This document shows positions 1-8,439 of a stretch of 35,653 nucleotides of DNA, piece after piece (within the stretch, counting starts at the first letter, position 1; every line of letters begins with the position of its first letter). The DNA lies in the NCBI GenBank assembly GCA_022508565.1, contig JAFLUY010000012.1, positions 1 to 35,653 of the forward strand, written 5' to 3'. A program made the translations under genes and the position numbers. The notes under the pieces were generated by a model. The model was given only the letters and a program-made list of their open reading frames with translations, had not been told where the DNA came from and did no database searches. The stretch comes from Erysipelotrichales bacterium (GTDB taxonomy: Bacteria; Bacillota_I; Bacilli_A; RF39; UBA660).

Positions 1-55
1 AAATCTCTTGTGCGTCTTCTAATTTCTCTTTTCTTATATCTGGTATTACCTTCAT
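1..55 (-). CDS. 5' end of an unknown gene, cut by the window edge
   Basis: Only the first 18 codons are present (MKVIPDIRKEKLEDAQEI), running off the left edge. The ATG at 55-53 is preceded by a good ribosome binding site (AAGGAG, about 8 bases upstream). The peptide is charged, without a signal peptide or membrane segment in the visible part. No family can be named from so few residues. Its interest lies in its promoter: a nine-G run sits between the -35 and -10 boxes (see promoter entry). It lies directly downstream of the secretion operon but behind a terminator, so it is a separate transcription unit on the same strand. Confidence 0.6.
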   Translation of the reverse strand, partial: MKVIPDIRKEKLEDAQEI

Positions 56-108
56 GTTTATTGTCTCCTTTTTGATTGTTCACTACTCCTGTATTTTTAC
101 CTATTTAT

Positions 109-137
109 AAGATAACATACCCCCCCCCGTTTTGCAA
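109..137 (-). promoter_or_regulatory. Promoter with G9 homopolymer in the spacer (putative phase-variable switch)
   Basis: On the minus strand the -35 box TTGCAA (137-132) is followed by a 17-base spacer made of AAC, nine G (128-120) and TATGT, then an extended -10 (TG-T-TATCTT, box at 114-109). The 17-base spacing is optimal as sequenced. Gain or loss of one or two G by slipped-strand mispairing would change the spacer and so the promoter strength, as known for phase-variable promoters elsewhere. A G9 run is very unlikely by chance in DNA this AT-rich. Confidence 0.6.
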
Positions 138-181
138 GTTTCTATTGTCGAAAAATCAAGAAATTGAAAATTTTTGAAAAC

Positions 182-208
182 AAAAAAAACAGTTAAAAAC
201 TGTTTTTT
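182..208 (-). terminator. Intrinsic terminator of the secretion operon
   Basis: A 6-bp stem ACAGTT/AACTGT with a 3-base loop (189-203), extended by flanking A and T runs, begins at the VirD4 stop codon and ends in a T tract on the minus strand. It separates the secretion operon from the truncated gene at 1-55. Confidence 0.75.
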
Positions 209-2963
209 AATCATCTTCAAAGAAATCATCAAAGAACGCATCATTAGATGTTTGATTTATAACCGTATTATTTGGTTGATTATTCATCTCTTGATTTGTT
301 ATTTGAGGTCTTGTATCAATTATTTCTGGTTGTTTTATTTCAACACTTTGAACTGATGGTTCCGTTTGTTTTTCAACTTCAACTTTTTCTTCAGTTACAG
401 CATTGTTTTCAACTTCTTCCTCTACTTGAGGCACAATAATTGGAGATTTTGGTATATTAGGTACTTCTGTACTAATATCTATTGGATTTTCAATCATTAC
501 ACTTGGTTCGTGTGAAGTTTCTTCATGTTTTTTTAAAAGATCAGCAAAATTTTCTATTTGTGTTGAGTCTTCTTTCTTAGGTTCCTCTTTAACATCTTCA
601 ATTACTGGTGCAGTAATTGGGGTTGTTTCAATTGGAGGATTTTCAACATCAGTTTTAATAATATCTTTATCGTTAAAAGTATTTTCAGTAACTGATGGTT
701 CTAAATTAAATGGATTAAAACCAATATCTGAAACAGGTTCAGCTTTTACTTCTTGAACAGTTGATGAATTATCAACTTTAACAACTGGTTCGTCACTTGA
801 CTCTTTAGTTTCATTAGTACCTAAAATATCACTTGAAGTTTCAATTGGTGTTTTAGGTAATGTTTGTTCCTCTGTATTTGGTTTTGCATCCGTATTTTCT
901 TGAGTTTTTCCACCATTTTTCTTTGCCTCTTCTTCGGCCTTTTCTTGTGCTTCAAGTTCAGCAATCTTAGCATCAATTCTCTTAACTAAATCATCAACAT
1001 CAAATGATGGTAATTTAGGTTTAACTGGTTGCTGTGCAGGATTAATACTTGGATTAATTCCTGGGTTGATGCTAGCATTTTGATTAGCTTGTTGTTCTGC
1101 TGCTTTTTGAGCATTTCTTGCGGCCATAAACTCTTCAAATGTTGGTATTTTGGGTGGTGTACCCATACCACCAAATCCACTACTTGCAAGGGCACCAAAA
1201 TTTGGAGCACCTCCACCAAATGGGTTTGCAGGGTTTTTATCATCAATTCCCATTTTACTACGTTTGCGAACTTTAACAAATTCTAAAACATCGAACAACT
1301 GAATTTCTTTTTTCTCTCTTGTCATTAGCTCTGCTTTAGGATATTTAGTACCCCAGTCAACTGTGTAAGCTTGTACTAATTGAGTTTTAAATGGATGTTG
1401 ACGACTTCTTAAAATGATAACCTCATTCATTTTCATCTTTTGTAAATCAGATACCGTTACTAATGGACGGGATTCTGTTTTATCTTCTTTTTTACTCTTA
1501 ACTTCACCGCATAGTTTAGAAATCTCTTCTAAGGCTGCTAATTCAGTTGTTAAGATATAAATTAAGTTACCACAGTTTGAACGAATAGTTTCTGCATCTT
1601 CTTTTCCATAAACTTCATTTAATTGAGCAAAGTTTTGAATAATAAATGTAAATCTAATTAGTCTTGAACGAGCAGCAGTAACCATTGTTGTAACGTCTTT
1701 TAAAGCTGGCATATTTGCAAACTCATCAAGAATAAAGTTTGTTCTAACTGGTAGTTTTCCGCCATTTTCTTGAGCAACAGATATTAATGTTTCGTAACAT
1801 TGCTTAATGAATATTGTTGCTAAGGCATGATATGTCGTTTTTTCATCGTGAATAATCATAAATACTGCTGTTTTTTCACGACCTATATCACGCATGTTAA
1901 AGTCTGAATATGAAAGCATCTCTGATAGATTTTCACGAGATGAGAAAATACGTATCTTTTGACGGAATGTTGAAAGAATACCACCTTTTGTTTCAGTTGG
2001 TGAATTAATAGTGTTACTTGCAAAAGTATAAGCACTTGATTGTTCACCTTTCATTTTAAAGTATTCTTGAATATAAGTAGATCCTGCACCGAATTTTTCT
2101 TCTCCAACCGTTGTCATATAACCAATTGAATTGATATTAACTTCTTCTTCTTTTGCATCTTCAAGTAATCCTAATGTACATCCTGCAAAGTAGTCTGATG
2201 AAGAGTTTTGCCAGAATGGGTCACTTGGAGCTGTTTTATCCTTAACAATGTTATTAGCAACGTCATCGATAAGTTCAATTGCTTTATCAACATTACCATC
2301 TTTATAAAGTTGATATGGTAAAGTTAATGGATTCCAAGCATTACCCATTTGAGGATCACGGAAGTTAAGAACAATTATCTTATACCCTCTTGCTTTTAAA
2401 AGTTCACCATGGTCTTTATAGATTTCACCTTTAGGATCAGTAAATACCATACTTTCACCATGTTTTACTAAACTATATGTTAGTGGGTCAACAACAGCAC
2501 TAGTTTTACCAGACCCAGTAACTCCGATAACAAGTGTATGATATTCTGAATCATCAACCCACATGTTTTTTCCATCATTAATTAAAACAATTCCACCAGT
2601 TGCAGCTGTTTCATCTTTTACGCCTACTCTAAATACTTTGTAGGCTTTTTTCATTTCTTTTTCTTTTAACCATCTTGAGTATCCTTTTTCTTCCTTTTGT
2701 CCTATTTCTAAACCAATTCCGCCTTTTCTTTCAAAAATTGAAGAGGACACACTAAAGAATATTGCAATAATAACTGCAAAGAATACTAATAAAGTTCCTA
2801 AAATATATTTTCCTGTAAAAGCTTCAAATGGTGATAATCCATAGAATTCACCATCATTTAAAAGGGTAAAAACGTTAAGAACTGCTATTGCACTAAAGTA
2901 TAATAAAAATAAGCAAAAAACACTAAAAATTGCTAAATCTTTGCCTGAAACTTTTAATTTCAT
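207..2963 (-). CDS. virD4: VirD4/TraG-family type IV secretion coupling ATPase
   Basis: A 918-residue coupling protein, the membrane-bound ATPase that recruits substrates to a type IV secretion channel. Two N-terminal membrane helices (about 11-33 and 52-73) are followed by the motor domain with Walker A GVTGSGKT (147-154) and Walker B ILDEFANMP (411-419), both typical of the VirD4/TraG family. From about residue 575 the protein becomes an acidic, Pro/Glu/Thr/Asn-rich, probably disordered tail of over 300 residues with short repeats such as INPGINPSINP. The family is usually 500-650 residues, so this tail is an extra. Start ATG has a GGGAAGGG site. It is the last gene of the operon. The tail may be a docking region; that is inference. 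Confidence 0.93.
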   Translation of the reverse strand: MKLKVSGKDLAIFSVFCLFLLYFSAIAVLNVFTLLNDGEFYGLSPFEAFTGKYILGTLLVFFAVIIAIFFSVSSSIFERKGGIGLEIGQKEEKGYSRWLKEKEMKKAYKVFRVGVKDETAATGGIVLINDGKNMWVDDSEYHTLVIGVTGSGKTSAVVDPLTYSLVKHGESMVFTDPKGEIYKDHGELLKARGYKIIVLNFRDPQMGNAWNPLTLPYQLYKDGNVDKAIELIDDVANNIVKDKTAPSDPFWQNSSSDYFAGCTLGLLEDAKEEEVNINSIGYMTTVGEEKFGAGSTYIQEYFKMKGEQSSAYTFASNTINSPTETKGGILSTFRQKIRIFSSRENLSEMLSYSDFNMRDIGREKTAVFMIIHDEKTTYHALATIFIKQCYETLISVAQENGGKLPVRTNFILDEFANMPALKDVTTMVTAARSRLIRFTFIIQNFAQLNEVYGKEDAETIRSNCGNLIYILTTELAALEEISKLCGEVKSKKEDKTESRPLVTVSDLQKMKMNEVIILRSRQHPFKTQLVQAYTVDWGTKYPKAELMTREKKEIQLFDVLEFVKVRKRSKMGIDDKNPANPFGGGAPNFGALASSGFGGMGTPPKIPTFEEFMAARNAQKAAEQQANQNASINPGINPSINPAQQPVKPKLPSFDVDDLVKRIDAKIAELEAQEKAEEEAKKNGGKTQENTDAKPNTEEQTLPKTPIETSSDILGTNETKESSDEPVVKVDNSSTVQEVKAEPVSDIGFNPFNLEPSVTENTFNDKDIIKTDVENPPIETTPITAPVIEDVKEEPKKEDSTQIENFADLLKKHEETSHEPSVMIENPIDISTEVPNIPKSPIIVPQVEEEVENNAVTEEKVEVEKQTEPSVQSVEIKQPEIIDTRPQITNQEMNNQPNNTVINQTSNDAFFDDFFEDD

Positions 2964-3023
2964 AGTAGCCCTTCCCTTCTTCTTTTAATATTATAACCTA
3001 ATTAGTCACTTTTTTCTATATTT

Positions 3024-3737
3024 TTATTTATTTGCGACACTTATTTTATATGCTACAAACAACCCACCAATAAGTAAAACAAGACCAATTATTGAGAATA
3101 ATATTTTCCCAATTAAACTATTTCTTTTTCTTTTTTTTGCTTTTTCTATTTCAAGTTGTTCTTTTTCTCTTTCTTGTACTATATAATCTGTTAATTTTTC
3201 TTCATCATTTGCTGTTTGTTCTGAATTTTCTTCTTCATCATCGCCAATGATTACCTCATTTTCCTCATCTTCATTAACTGCAGAATTATTGTTATTGTTA
3301 GTAGTATTATTTCCAACTATATTAGAAACTTCATCATTATTTAAAGTAACTTTTGTGTGTGTTTCATTATTTTGTAATGTAACTAAGATAGTGACATCAA
3401 CAATATTAGTTTCTTCATTTATAACAATGTCTGAGGAAACCTTATAATAACCTATTTGATCATCATTTACAACACCATATCGGAAATTATATGGTCCAAC
3501 CGGAACATTTTCCAAACTTAGTGTAAAGTTTTTATCTTTTTCAAGATAATATTCTTTAGAATATTCAGTTGAGTCTTCTAAATGAACTTCAATCCATTCA
3601 ATACGTTCAATATCTACATCTTCACTAAATGCTGTTTTAATATTAACTGAACTATAATAATTAATTGCATAAGTATTTGGAATAAAGATAAAAGAAAAAA
3701 TAATTAATACTAAAAAGCTTAATAATAACTTTTTCAT
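3024..3737 (-). CDS. Exported, C-terminally anchored protein in the secretion operon
   Basis: A 237-residue protein with an N-terminal signal peptide (about 1-24), an extracellular part rich in beta-type sequence (25-130), an Asn/Glu/Asp-rich linker (about 135-185), a basic KKRKR patch and one C-terminal membrane helix (about 210-232). The layout is of a type I membrane protein whose ectodomain faces the wall. I do not recognise a family. Its ATG follows the stop codon of the NlpC/P60 gene directly, with the ribosome binding site AAGGAG inside that gene, so the two are translationally linked. Position suggests a surface or pilus-like accessory of the secretion channel, which is inference. Confidence 0.8.
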   Translation of the reverse strand: MKKLLLSFLVLIIFSFIFIPNTYAINYYSSVNIKTAFSEDVDIERIEWIEVHLEDSTEYSKEYYLEKDKNFTLSLENVPVGPYNFRYGVVNDDQIGYYKVSSDIVINEETNIVDVTILVTLQNNETHTKVTLNNDEVSNIVGNNTTNNNNNSAVNEDEENEVIIGDDEEENSEQTANDEEKLTDYIVQEREKEQLEIEKAKKRKRNSLIGKILFSIIGLVLLIGGLFVAYKISVANK

Positions 3738-5024
3738 CTACTCAACTCCTTTATATCTTAAGAATATTGTAAAACCACTGTAATTTCCTCTTACAACACC
3801 AGTTTTACTACCGGCAGCATGGAACCATTGTCCATTTCCAGCATATATTCCTGTATGGTTATAATTATCACCATCACTTCCCCCTGTTCTTTTTAAACCA
3901 ATATCACCAGGTTGAAGTTCGGATTCACTAATTTGAATAAAATCAGTACCTATTTTGTTGGAAATAGATGCTGTAGTTAAATATCCTGGGTTGCCACCTA
4001 ATCCAGTCCATAATGCCCATTGAACAAAACCAGCACAGTCAAGTCCAGAGGTAGGAATTCCCATAAGACCTGCTGCATGTGGGTGTGATCCATAACTATA
4101 TTTAACTTTAGCAGCAACAGCTGAAGCGGCTGCAGCTATGATTTTTTGTCTAGCACCACTTAAATTTTCAAAGCCACTAATTTCTCCGATTATTTGGCCA
4201 GTTACTTCTTGATCTTCATTATCGAAGAAAAATTCATTAACACCATCTTCTTCAAGTTCAGCTACTTCATCACTGTCGGATTCAACTACATCTAAAAATC
4301 CACCTAACACTGGTGCAAATATACCCATAAAAATCGCTGATAAGAAGAAAAGTAAAGCTGCTACCGGAATTATGACTTTCATTGCCTTTTTCTTAGCATA
4401 ACTTTTTGTTTTTTCAACATCTTTTAAGGCATTTTTACCAGATTCTATTGTACCGCCTATATCACCATTTTTAGCATTACCAACAGTATCTAATACATCA
4501 TTAACTCCATCAGCTAGACCAGCTTCATCAAGTTCTTTTGATACTTCTTCAACTCCTGGTACTTTATCTAGAGAATCAGATACAACACCTAGAGTTTTAT
4601 CAACTGGTTTAAAATTAGCTACATCTTTATCTCTACCAATTGATTGTCCACCAGTAAAGTATGCTGCTGCTCCTCTACCAACGGCTTTTAAAGTCTTTTT
4701 AGTACTTGAATCTTCAACATTACCATCTTCATCAATCTGTTTACCATCGCCAACCTTATCTCCTGGTTTTGGTTCACTTTCTTGAGATTCATTAAAACCA
4801 TTTGGAATACTTTCGTTATTAGACGATTCTCTAGCATCATTTGGATTAAATTGATTATTTTCATTTATTGATTCTGTGTATAGTGCATTATTATTTTCAT
4901 CAATTTCTGGAGTATTTGTTTTTGGTGCATTATTAAGAGATGGATTTACATTGTTAGTTAATCCATTCGCACTAGGTAAACTAGGACCATTAGTTATATT
5001 ATTTGTTAACTTACTTGGATCCAT
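3738..5024 (-). CDS. Membrane-anchored NlpC/P60 peptidoglycan endopeptidase
   Basis: 428 residues. The first 110 are Asn/Pro/Ser/Glu-rich and likely disordered, then a Gly/Asp-rich region, one membrane helix (about 215-243), an acidic stretch, and a C-terminal NlpC/P60 domain (about 295-425). The catalytic Cys is in SGLDCAGFVQW (C330), the His in NHTGIY (H390), with a further His at 402 in WFHAAG. Such enzymes cut stem peptides of the wall; in Gram-positive conjugation systems they open the wall for the channel. The large soluble N-terminal half lies on the inner side of the membrane if the catalytic domain is outside. It is one of two wall hydrolases in the operon. Confidence 0.88.
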   Translation of the reverse strand: MDPSKLTNNITNGPSLPSANGLTNNVNPSLNNAPKTNTPEIDENNNALYTESINENNQFNPNDARESSNNESIPNGFNESQESEPKPGDKVGDGKQIDEDGNVEDSSTKKTLKAVGRGAAAYFTGGQSIGRDKDVANFKPVDKTLGVVSDSLDKVPGVEEVSKELDEAGLADGVNDVLDTVGNAKNGDIGGTIESGKNALKDVEKTKSYAKKKAMKVIIPVAALLFFLSAIFMGIFAPVLGGFLDVVESDSDEVAELEEDGVNEFFFDNEDQEVTGQIIGEISGFENLSGARQKIIAAAASAVAAKVKYSYGSHPHAAGLMGIPTSGLDCAGFVQWALWTGLGGNPGYLTTASISNKIGTDFIQISESELQPGDIGLKRTGGSDGDNYNHTGIYAGNGQWFHAAGSKTGVVRGNYSGFTIFLRYKGVE

Positions 5025-5055
5025 AAAAATACTCCTTCCTAATTTAATTCAAATT

Positions 5056-5556
5056 TTATTCTTTGCCATCAAGACTTATTTTAAAATCCCAAACAGAATT
5101 TTCATAAATTGTAAATTTATAACCTTCTGAATCGACAATTTCTATAACGTGTTCATTCTTGTTAACAAGTCGATATTTTTCAACTTGATTATTTATGGTC
5201 TTAATTGTATTTATCTTATTTATATATTTTTTATATTCTTCTATGTCATTGTTGAATGATTCTTTTGTTTCGTCAGTTAATAATTCATATGCTTTATCAG
5301 CATCCTTAACTTGATACTTTATATAATATGAATAGTATTCATTTAATAAGTCAATTAGTTCAATTGTTACTGGGCTATATTGATTTTCTTCATAAGTATT
5401 TTGTATATATTCAACGTCGGTTGGATTTCCTGGCTTATATTCGATACCCAATTTCCTATTGTGGTATATATATAAGAAGCAGCAAAGACCAACGATAATT
5501 GTTCCGACAATTAAGAATATTTTATTTTCAACAATAAAATCTTTAAGCTTTTTCAT
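5056..5556 (-). CDS. Small bitopic membrane protein, VirB8/NTF2-like
   Basis: 166 residues from the ATG at 5556 (MKKLKDF), which follows a strong AGGAGG site six bases away; an upstream in-frame start at 5586 lacks such a site. One membrane helix near the N terminus (about 11-32) is followed by a soluble domain of about 130 residues with helix-then-strand character. Size, topology and operon position match VirB8/TcpC-like scaffold subunits, whose soluble part has an NTF2-like fold. Sequence similarity is too weak to be certain. It overlaps the end of the preceding, similarly built gene by 14 bases, and the two could be diverged duplicates. Confidence 0.65.
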   Translation of the reverse strand: MKKLKDFIVENKIFLIVGTIIVGLCCFLYIYHNRKLGIEYKPGNPTDVEYIQNTYEENQYSPVTIELIDLLNEYYSYYIKYQVKDADKAYELLTDETKESFNNDIEEYKKYINKINTIKTINNQVEKYRLVNKNEHVIEIVDSEGYKFTIYENSVWDFKISLDGKE

Positions 5557-6079
5557 TACACACCTCCTGATAAGTAGATTTATCAATAGGCATTAAACTA
5601 AATAATGAAGTATTACCATTCATTGTTATTTGATAGTATTTGTCTCCTATTTTATCGCCTGTGTTACTTGCTATTTCAGTTCCTTCTGTAACAAAAGTAT
5701 AAACTCCTTTTTTGATACTTTTTAAACACATAACTTTTGATTCATATGATAGTTGCTTATCTGTATCAGTTAAATAATTTTTTAGATTATTTTTTGTAAT
5801 ATTATTTTTATCTTTATAATTTTCATCTAATATTTTTAAGACAGCATCATAGTCTTTCATATTTAAATAAGAATAATATTTAGTTATAGCAGACTTAATT
5901 GTGTAATATCTATTTCTATCAATTAATTCATTAGAGTTCTTGGCAGTTATACTTTCATATACGTTTTCTTTTTCGCGTTTTACCGTAATTGCCAAAAGAA
6001 TAACTAGTGCAAAAATTAAACATGCAATAATCGCCCAAATACTCAAAACTTTTTTTTGTGATTCACTTATATTAAACAT
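5543..6079 (-). CDS. Bitopic membrane protein, VirB8/NTF2-like scaffold candidate
   Basis: 178 residues: a short cytoplasmic start, one membrane helix (about 13-33) and a soluble domain. That domain has a helical stretch containing YYSYLNMKDYDAVLKIL, then beta-rich sequence ending near QITMNGNTSLFSLMPID. This is the layout of NTF2-like VirB8 subunits that link inner parts of type IV secretion channels. It lies between the wall hydrolase gene and the second VirB8-like gene. Assignment rests on topology and context more than on motifs. Confidence 0.65.
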   Translation of the reverse strand: MFNISESQKKVLSIWAIIACLIFALVILLAITVKREKENVYESITAKNSNELIDRNRYYTIKSAITKYYSYLNMKDYDAVLKILDENYKDKNNITKNNLKNYLTDTDKQLSYESKVMCLKSIKKGVYTFVTEGTEIASNTGDKIGDKYYQITMNGNTSLFSLMPIDKSTYQEVCNEKA

Positions 6080-6090
6080 ATAAAATCCTC

Positions 6091-8421
6091 CTATAGGCCA
6101 AATATGACATAACGTGAATTAACCATACTGCTTGCATTATACATAGCATAAGCCGATTGGTCTTCTGCGTTAGTTGGTGTACAAGATGCTTGTCCCTTTG
6201 TTGAACAACTTGGTCCCGAATTACACACTCTAGATACAAAACTTGCTCTTGTACTACTCATGTACTGACTTATATATGGTAAATATTTACATCCCCCTAA
6301 ACTCCAACTTCCTGGATTATACCAAACTGCACCTATGTAAGCATACTTGCTCATCATTTGTGATACAGTATCATAAGATGAAACAGCATTAGCAAATCCT
6401 CTTATTCCTTCAGCAAGAGATGAATATGTACGGCAGGCTTTTACACCAGCTCCATTTGCACACCCAATACCCCAATAATTGTTGGTACTTCCACCAGGAC
6501 TCATACCTTCTTTTAAACCACGAATTACAACTAATTCTGGATTTACACCATTCTTTATCGACTCATCATATATTAATTCTGCATTAGCAACAAAAACATT
6601 TAAGAATGTTGATGAACATGAATTGCTAATACAATAAGCTCTTAATTTAGCAACAAATTCTTCTTTGTTTAAAGATGTTTCATGAACTGAAAAATCTCCC
6701 GATGGTACACTAGGACGTGGATTAGATGGGTCAGTTGATTCTAATGGATCTACAGCATGTAAAACGTCATTTCCACCTTTTCTAAGTTCGTAGTGTAAGC
6801 ATGGAACATCAGTATTACCAGTAGAACCCACTTTACCGATAAGTTGTCCTTTATCAACACTTACTCCGACACTTACACTTGGATCAATACTAGCAAGATG
6901 AGCATAAACCGTATAGTCATTATTAGGGTGCGCAATAATTATTGTATTTCCATAACCTTCATTACAAGTGTAATCTCCAACTGTACAGTTATCAACAACG
7001 CTTATTACTTCACCACGGTATACTGCTATTACATTAGTTACTCCATCAACACCGGCAATATCAATTCCATAGTGCTCTTCTATTTCGCCAGTTATTGGAT
7101 TTTCTCTTGTTCCAAATCCTGAAATTACATCAGTACTAGCTGGTTCTCCATCAGCATAAATTACTCCATTACGTTCTTCAGTTTCATCGCTACCAATTGG
7201 CCAATAGAAACTTTTTCTAGCTGCCGTTTGCCCTTCTATTACATTATAATCATTTCCATTTATAGGTTGATAAGTAATTTCAAAACCATAGTTTTCTAAA
7301 ATAGTTAAAATATCTTCAATTATTTCTCTTCTTATTTCAATAGCTGTTCCTTCATAACTATTATAAACATCTTCACCTAATGATTCTAAGGAATTTTCAC
7401 AAACCTCATTAGTCATACAATCTACACCGGCAGGGTCTAATATATCTTCTTTAAACTTAATTTGTAAATGTGGTTTATTATCAAAGTATTTATTATAACT
7501 TAAAAAGTCAAAGTATCTATCCGTATTTAGTTGTGGATCATCATTATAAACATACATTGTTTCTTCATTATATAAGCTATCAAAAGTTTTACATGTGTTA
7601 TAGTTTTCATCTATTGGATTTCTTCCTAAGAAAAGTGCCATAATTCCTTTTTCAAACCATGGTAATGTTTCATCATATTGAACTTTACTTATGAAATATT
7701 GCCAAAAACCTAGGCTATTATTAGATATATGATCTACACATTTTTCTCCTCTTTTTGGTAATGTTAAAACCGAACCTTCATCACATTTAGCATATTTATT
7801 ACCATCATCAGTTTCAACATAAATTGGATCTCCGTAAATACCATAACAATCAGTTGTATAAGCAATTAAGTTTTGCACTAATGTTTTAATTGTGTCTGTT
7901 TCATTTTGAAAATATGTTATAATACTTTCATCATTATAATCAATATCTACTTCTGGATCTTCTAAATCAGTTTCATCTATTGTATAAAGTCCTTTATTCT
8001 CACTCGGCTCATATTCACCAATATATTCTTCTCCGGAATCCGAAAACTGAGATGGAGTCATCTCATAAAATACAGTTTCTAATATAATATCATCAACATA
8101 TTCATACTCAGTTGTCCCAGGTATAAAAATACCTTTTTTCTCATATTTAGCCATTAATCTATAAAATTTTTTATAGAATTTTTCTTGGGCTTTCATTATA
8201 GTAAATTCGCAGCTCTCATCTACATTACCTTGTCCATCTTCACAAGATGATTCCCAGAATCCTTTTTTTGTTTCATAGAAACTATCCCAATCGAATTCTG
8301 AAAATTTAAATTGGTAAGCAAAAGTTGAAGCTGTATTAAATAAAAATATCATTGCAAAAAAGGTACAAATTCTTATACCTTTATGCAATAACATTCTTAA
8401 TTTATTTGAGCTTTTTTTCAT
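6091..8421 (-). CDS. Two-domain cell wall hydrolase: M23 peptidase plus glucosaminidase-like domain
   Basis: 776 residues starting at the ATG at 8421, eight bases after AGGCGG. A signal or anchor helix (about 15-36) precedes a 370-residue region of unknown fold with several Cys. The M23/LytM domain (about 425-560) has the HxxxD pair (H450, D454) and YAHL (H508), but the usual HLH motif reads CLHYE: the first, catalytic His is Cys541 while the zinc ligand H543 remains. A C-terminal glucosaminidase-like domain (about 590-745) shows NPELVVIRGLKEGMSP and NNYWGIGC. It plays the part of the VirB1-type hydrolase, opening peptidoglycan for the channel. Whether the M23 domain is active is uncertain. 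Confidence 0.88.
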   Translation of the reverse strand: MKKSSNKLRMLLHKGIRICTFFAMIFLFNTASTFAYQFKFSEFDWDSFYETKKGFWESSCEDGQGNVDESCEFTIMKAQEKFYKKFYRLMAKYEKKGIFIPGTTEYEYVDDIILETVFYEMTPSQFSDSGEEYIGEYEPSENKGLYTIDETDLEDPEVDIDYNDESIITYFQNETDTIKTLVQNLIAYTTDCYGIYGDPIYVETDDGNKYAKCDEGSVLTLPKRGEKCVDHISNNSLGFWQYFISKVQYDETLPWFEKGIMALFLGRNPIDENYNTCKTFDSLYNEETMYVYNDDPQLNTDRYFDFLSYNKYFDNKPHLQIKFKEDILDPAGVDCMTNEVCENSLESLGEDVYNSYEGTAIEIRREIIEDILTILENYGFEITYQPINGNDYNVIEGQTAARKSFYWPIGSDETEERNGVIYADGEPASTDVISGFGTRENPITGEIEEHYGIDIAGVDGVTNVIAVYRGEVISVVDNCTVGDYTCNEGYGNTIIIAHPNNDYTVYAHLASIDPSVSVGVSVDKGQLIGKVGSTGNTDVPCLHYELRKGGNDVLHAVDPLESTDPSNPRPSVPSGDFSVHETSLNKEEFVAKLRAYCISNSCSSTFLNVFVANAELIYDESIKNGVNPELVVIRGLKEGMSPGGSTNNYWGIGCANGAGVKACRTYSSLAEGIRGFANAVSSYDTVSQMMSKYAYIGAVWYNPGSWSLGGCKYLPYISQYMSSTRASFVSRVCNSGPSCSTKGQASCTPTNAEDQSAYAMYNASSMVNSRYVIFGL

Positions 8422-8439
8422 GTTATTCACCGCCTAGTT

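Noticed and set aside
986-1279. Open frame inside the VirD4 gene in another frame, and similar short frames elsewhere
   Set aside because: They overlap strongly supported genes, lack ribosome binding sites and code for repetitive or hydrophobic strings typical of shadow frames.
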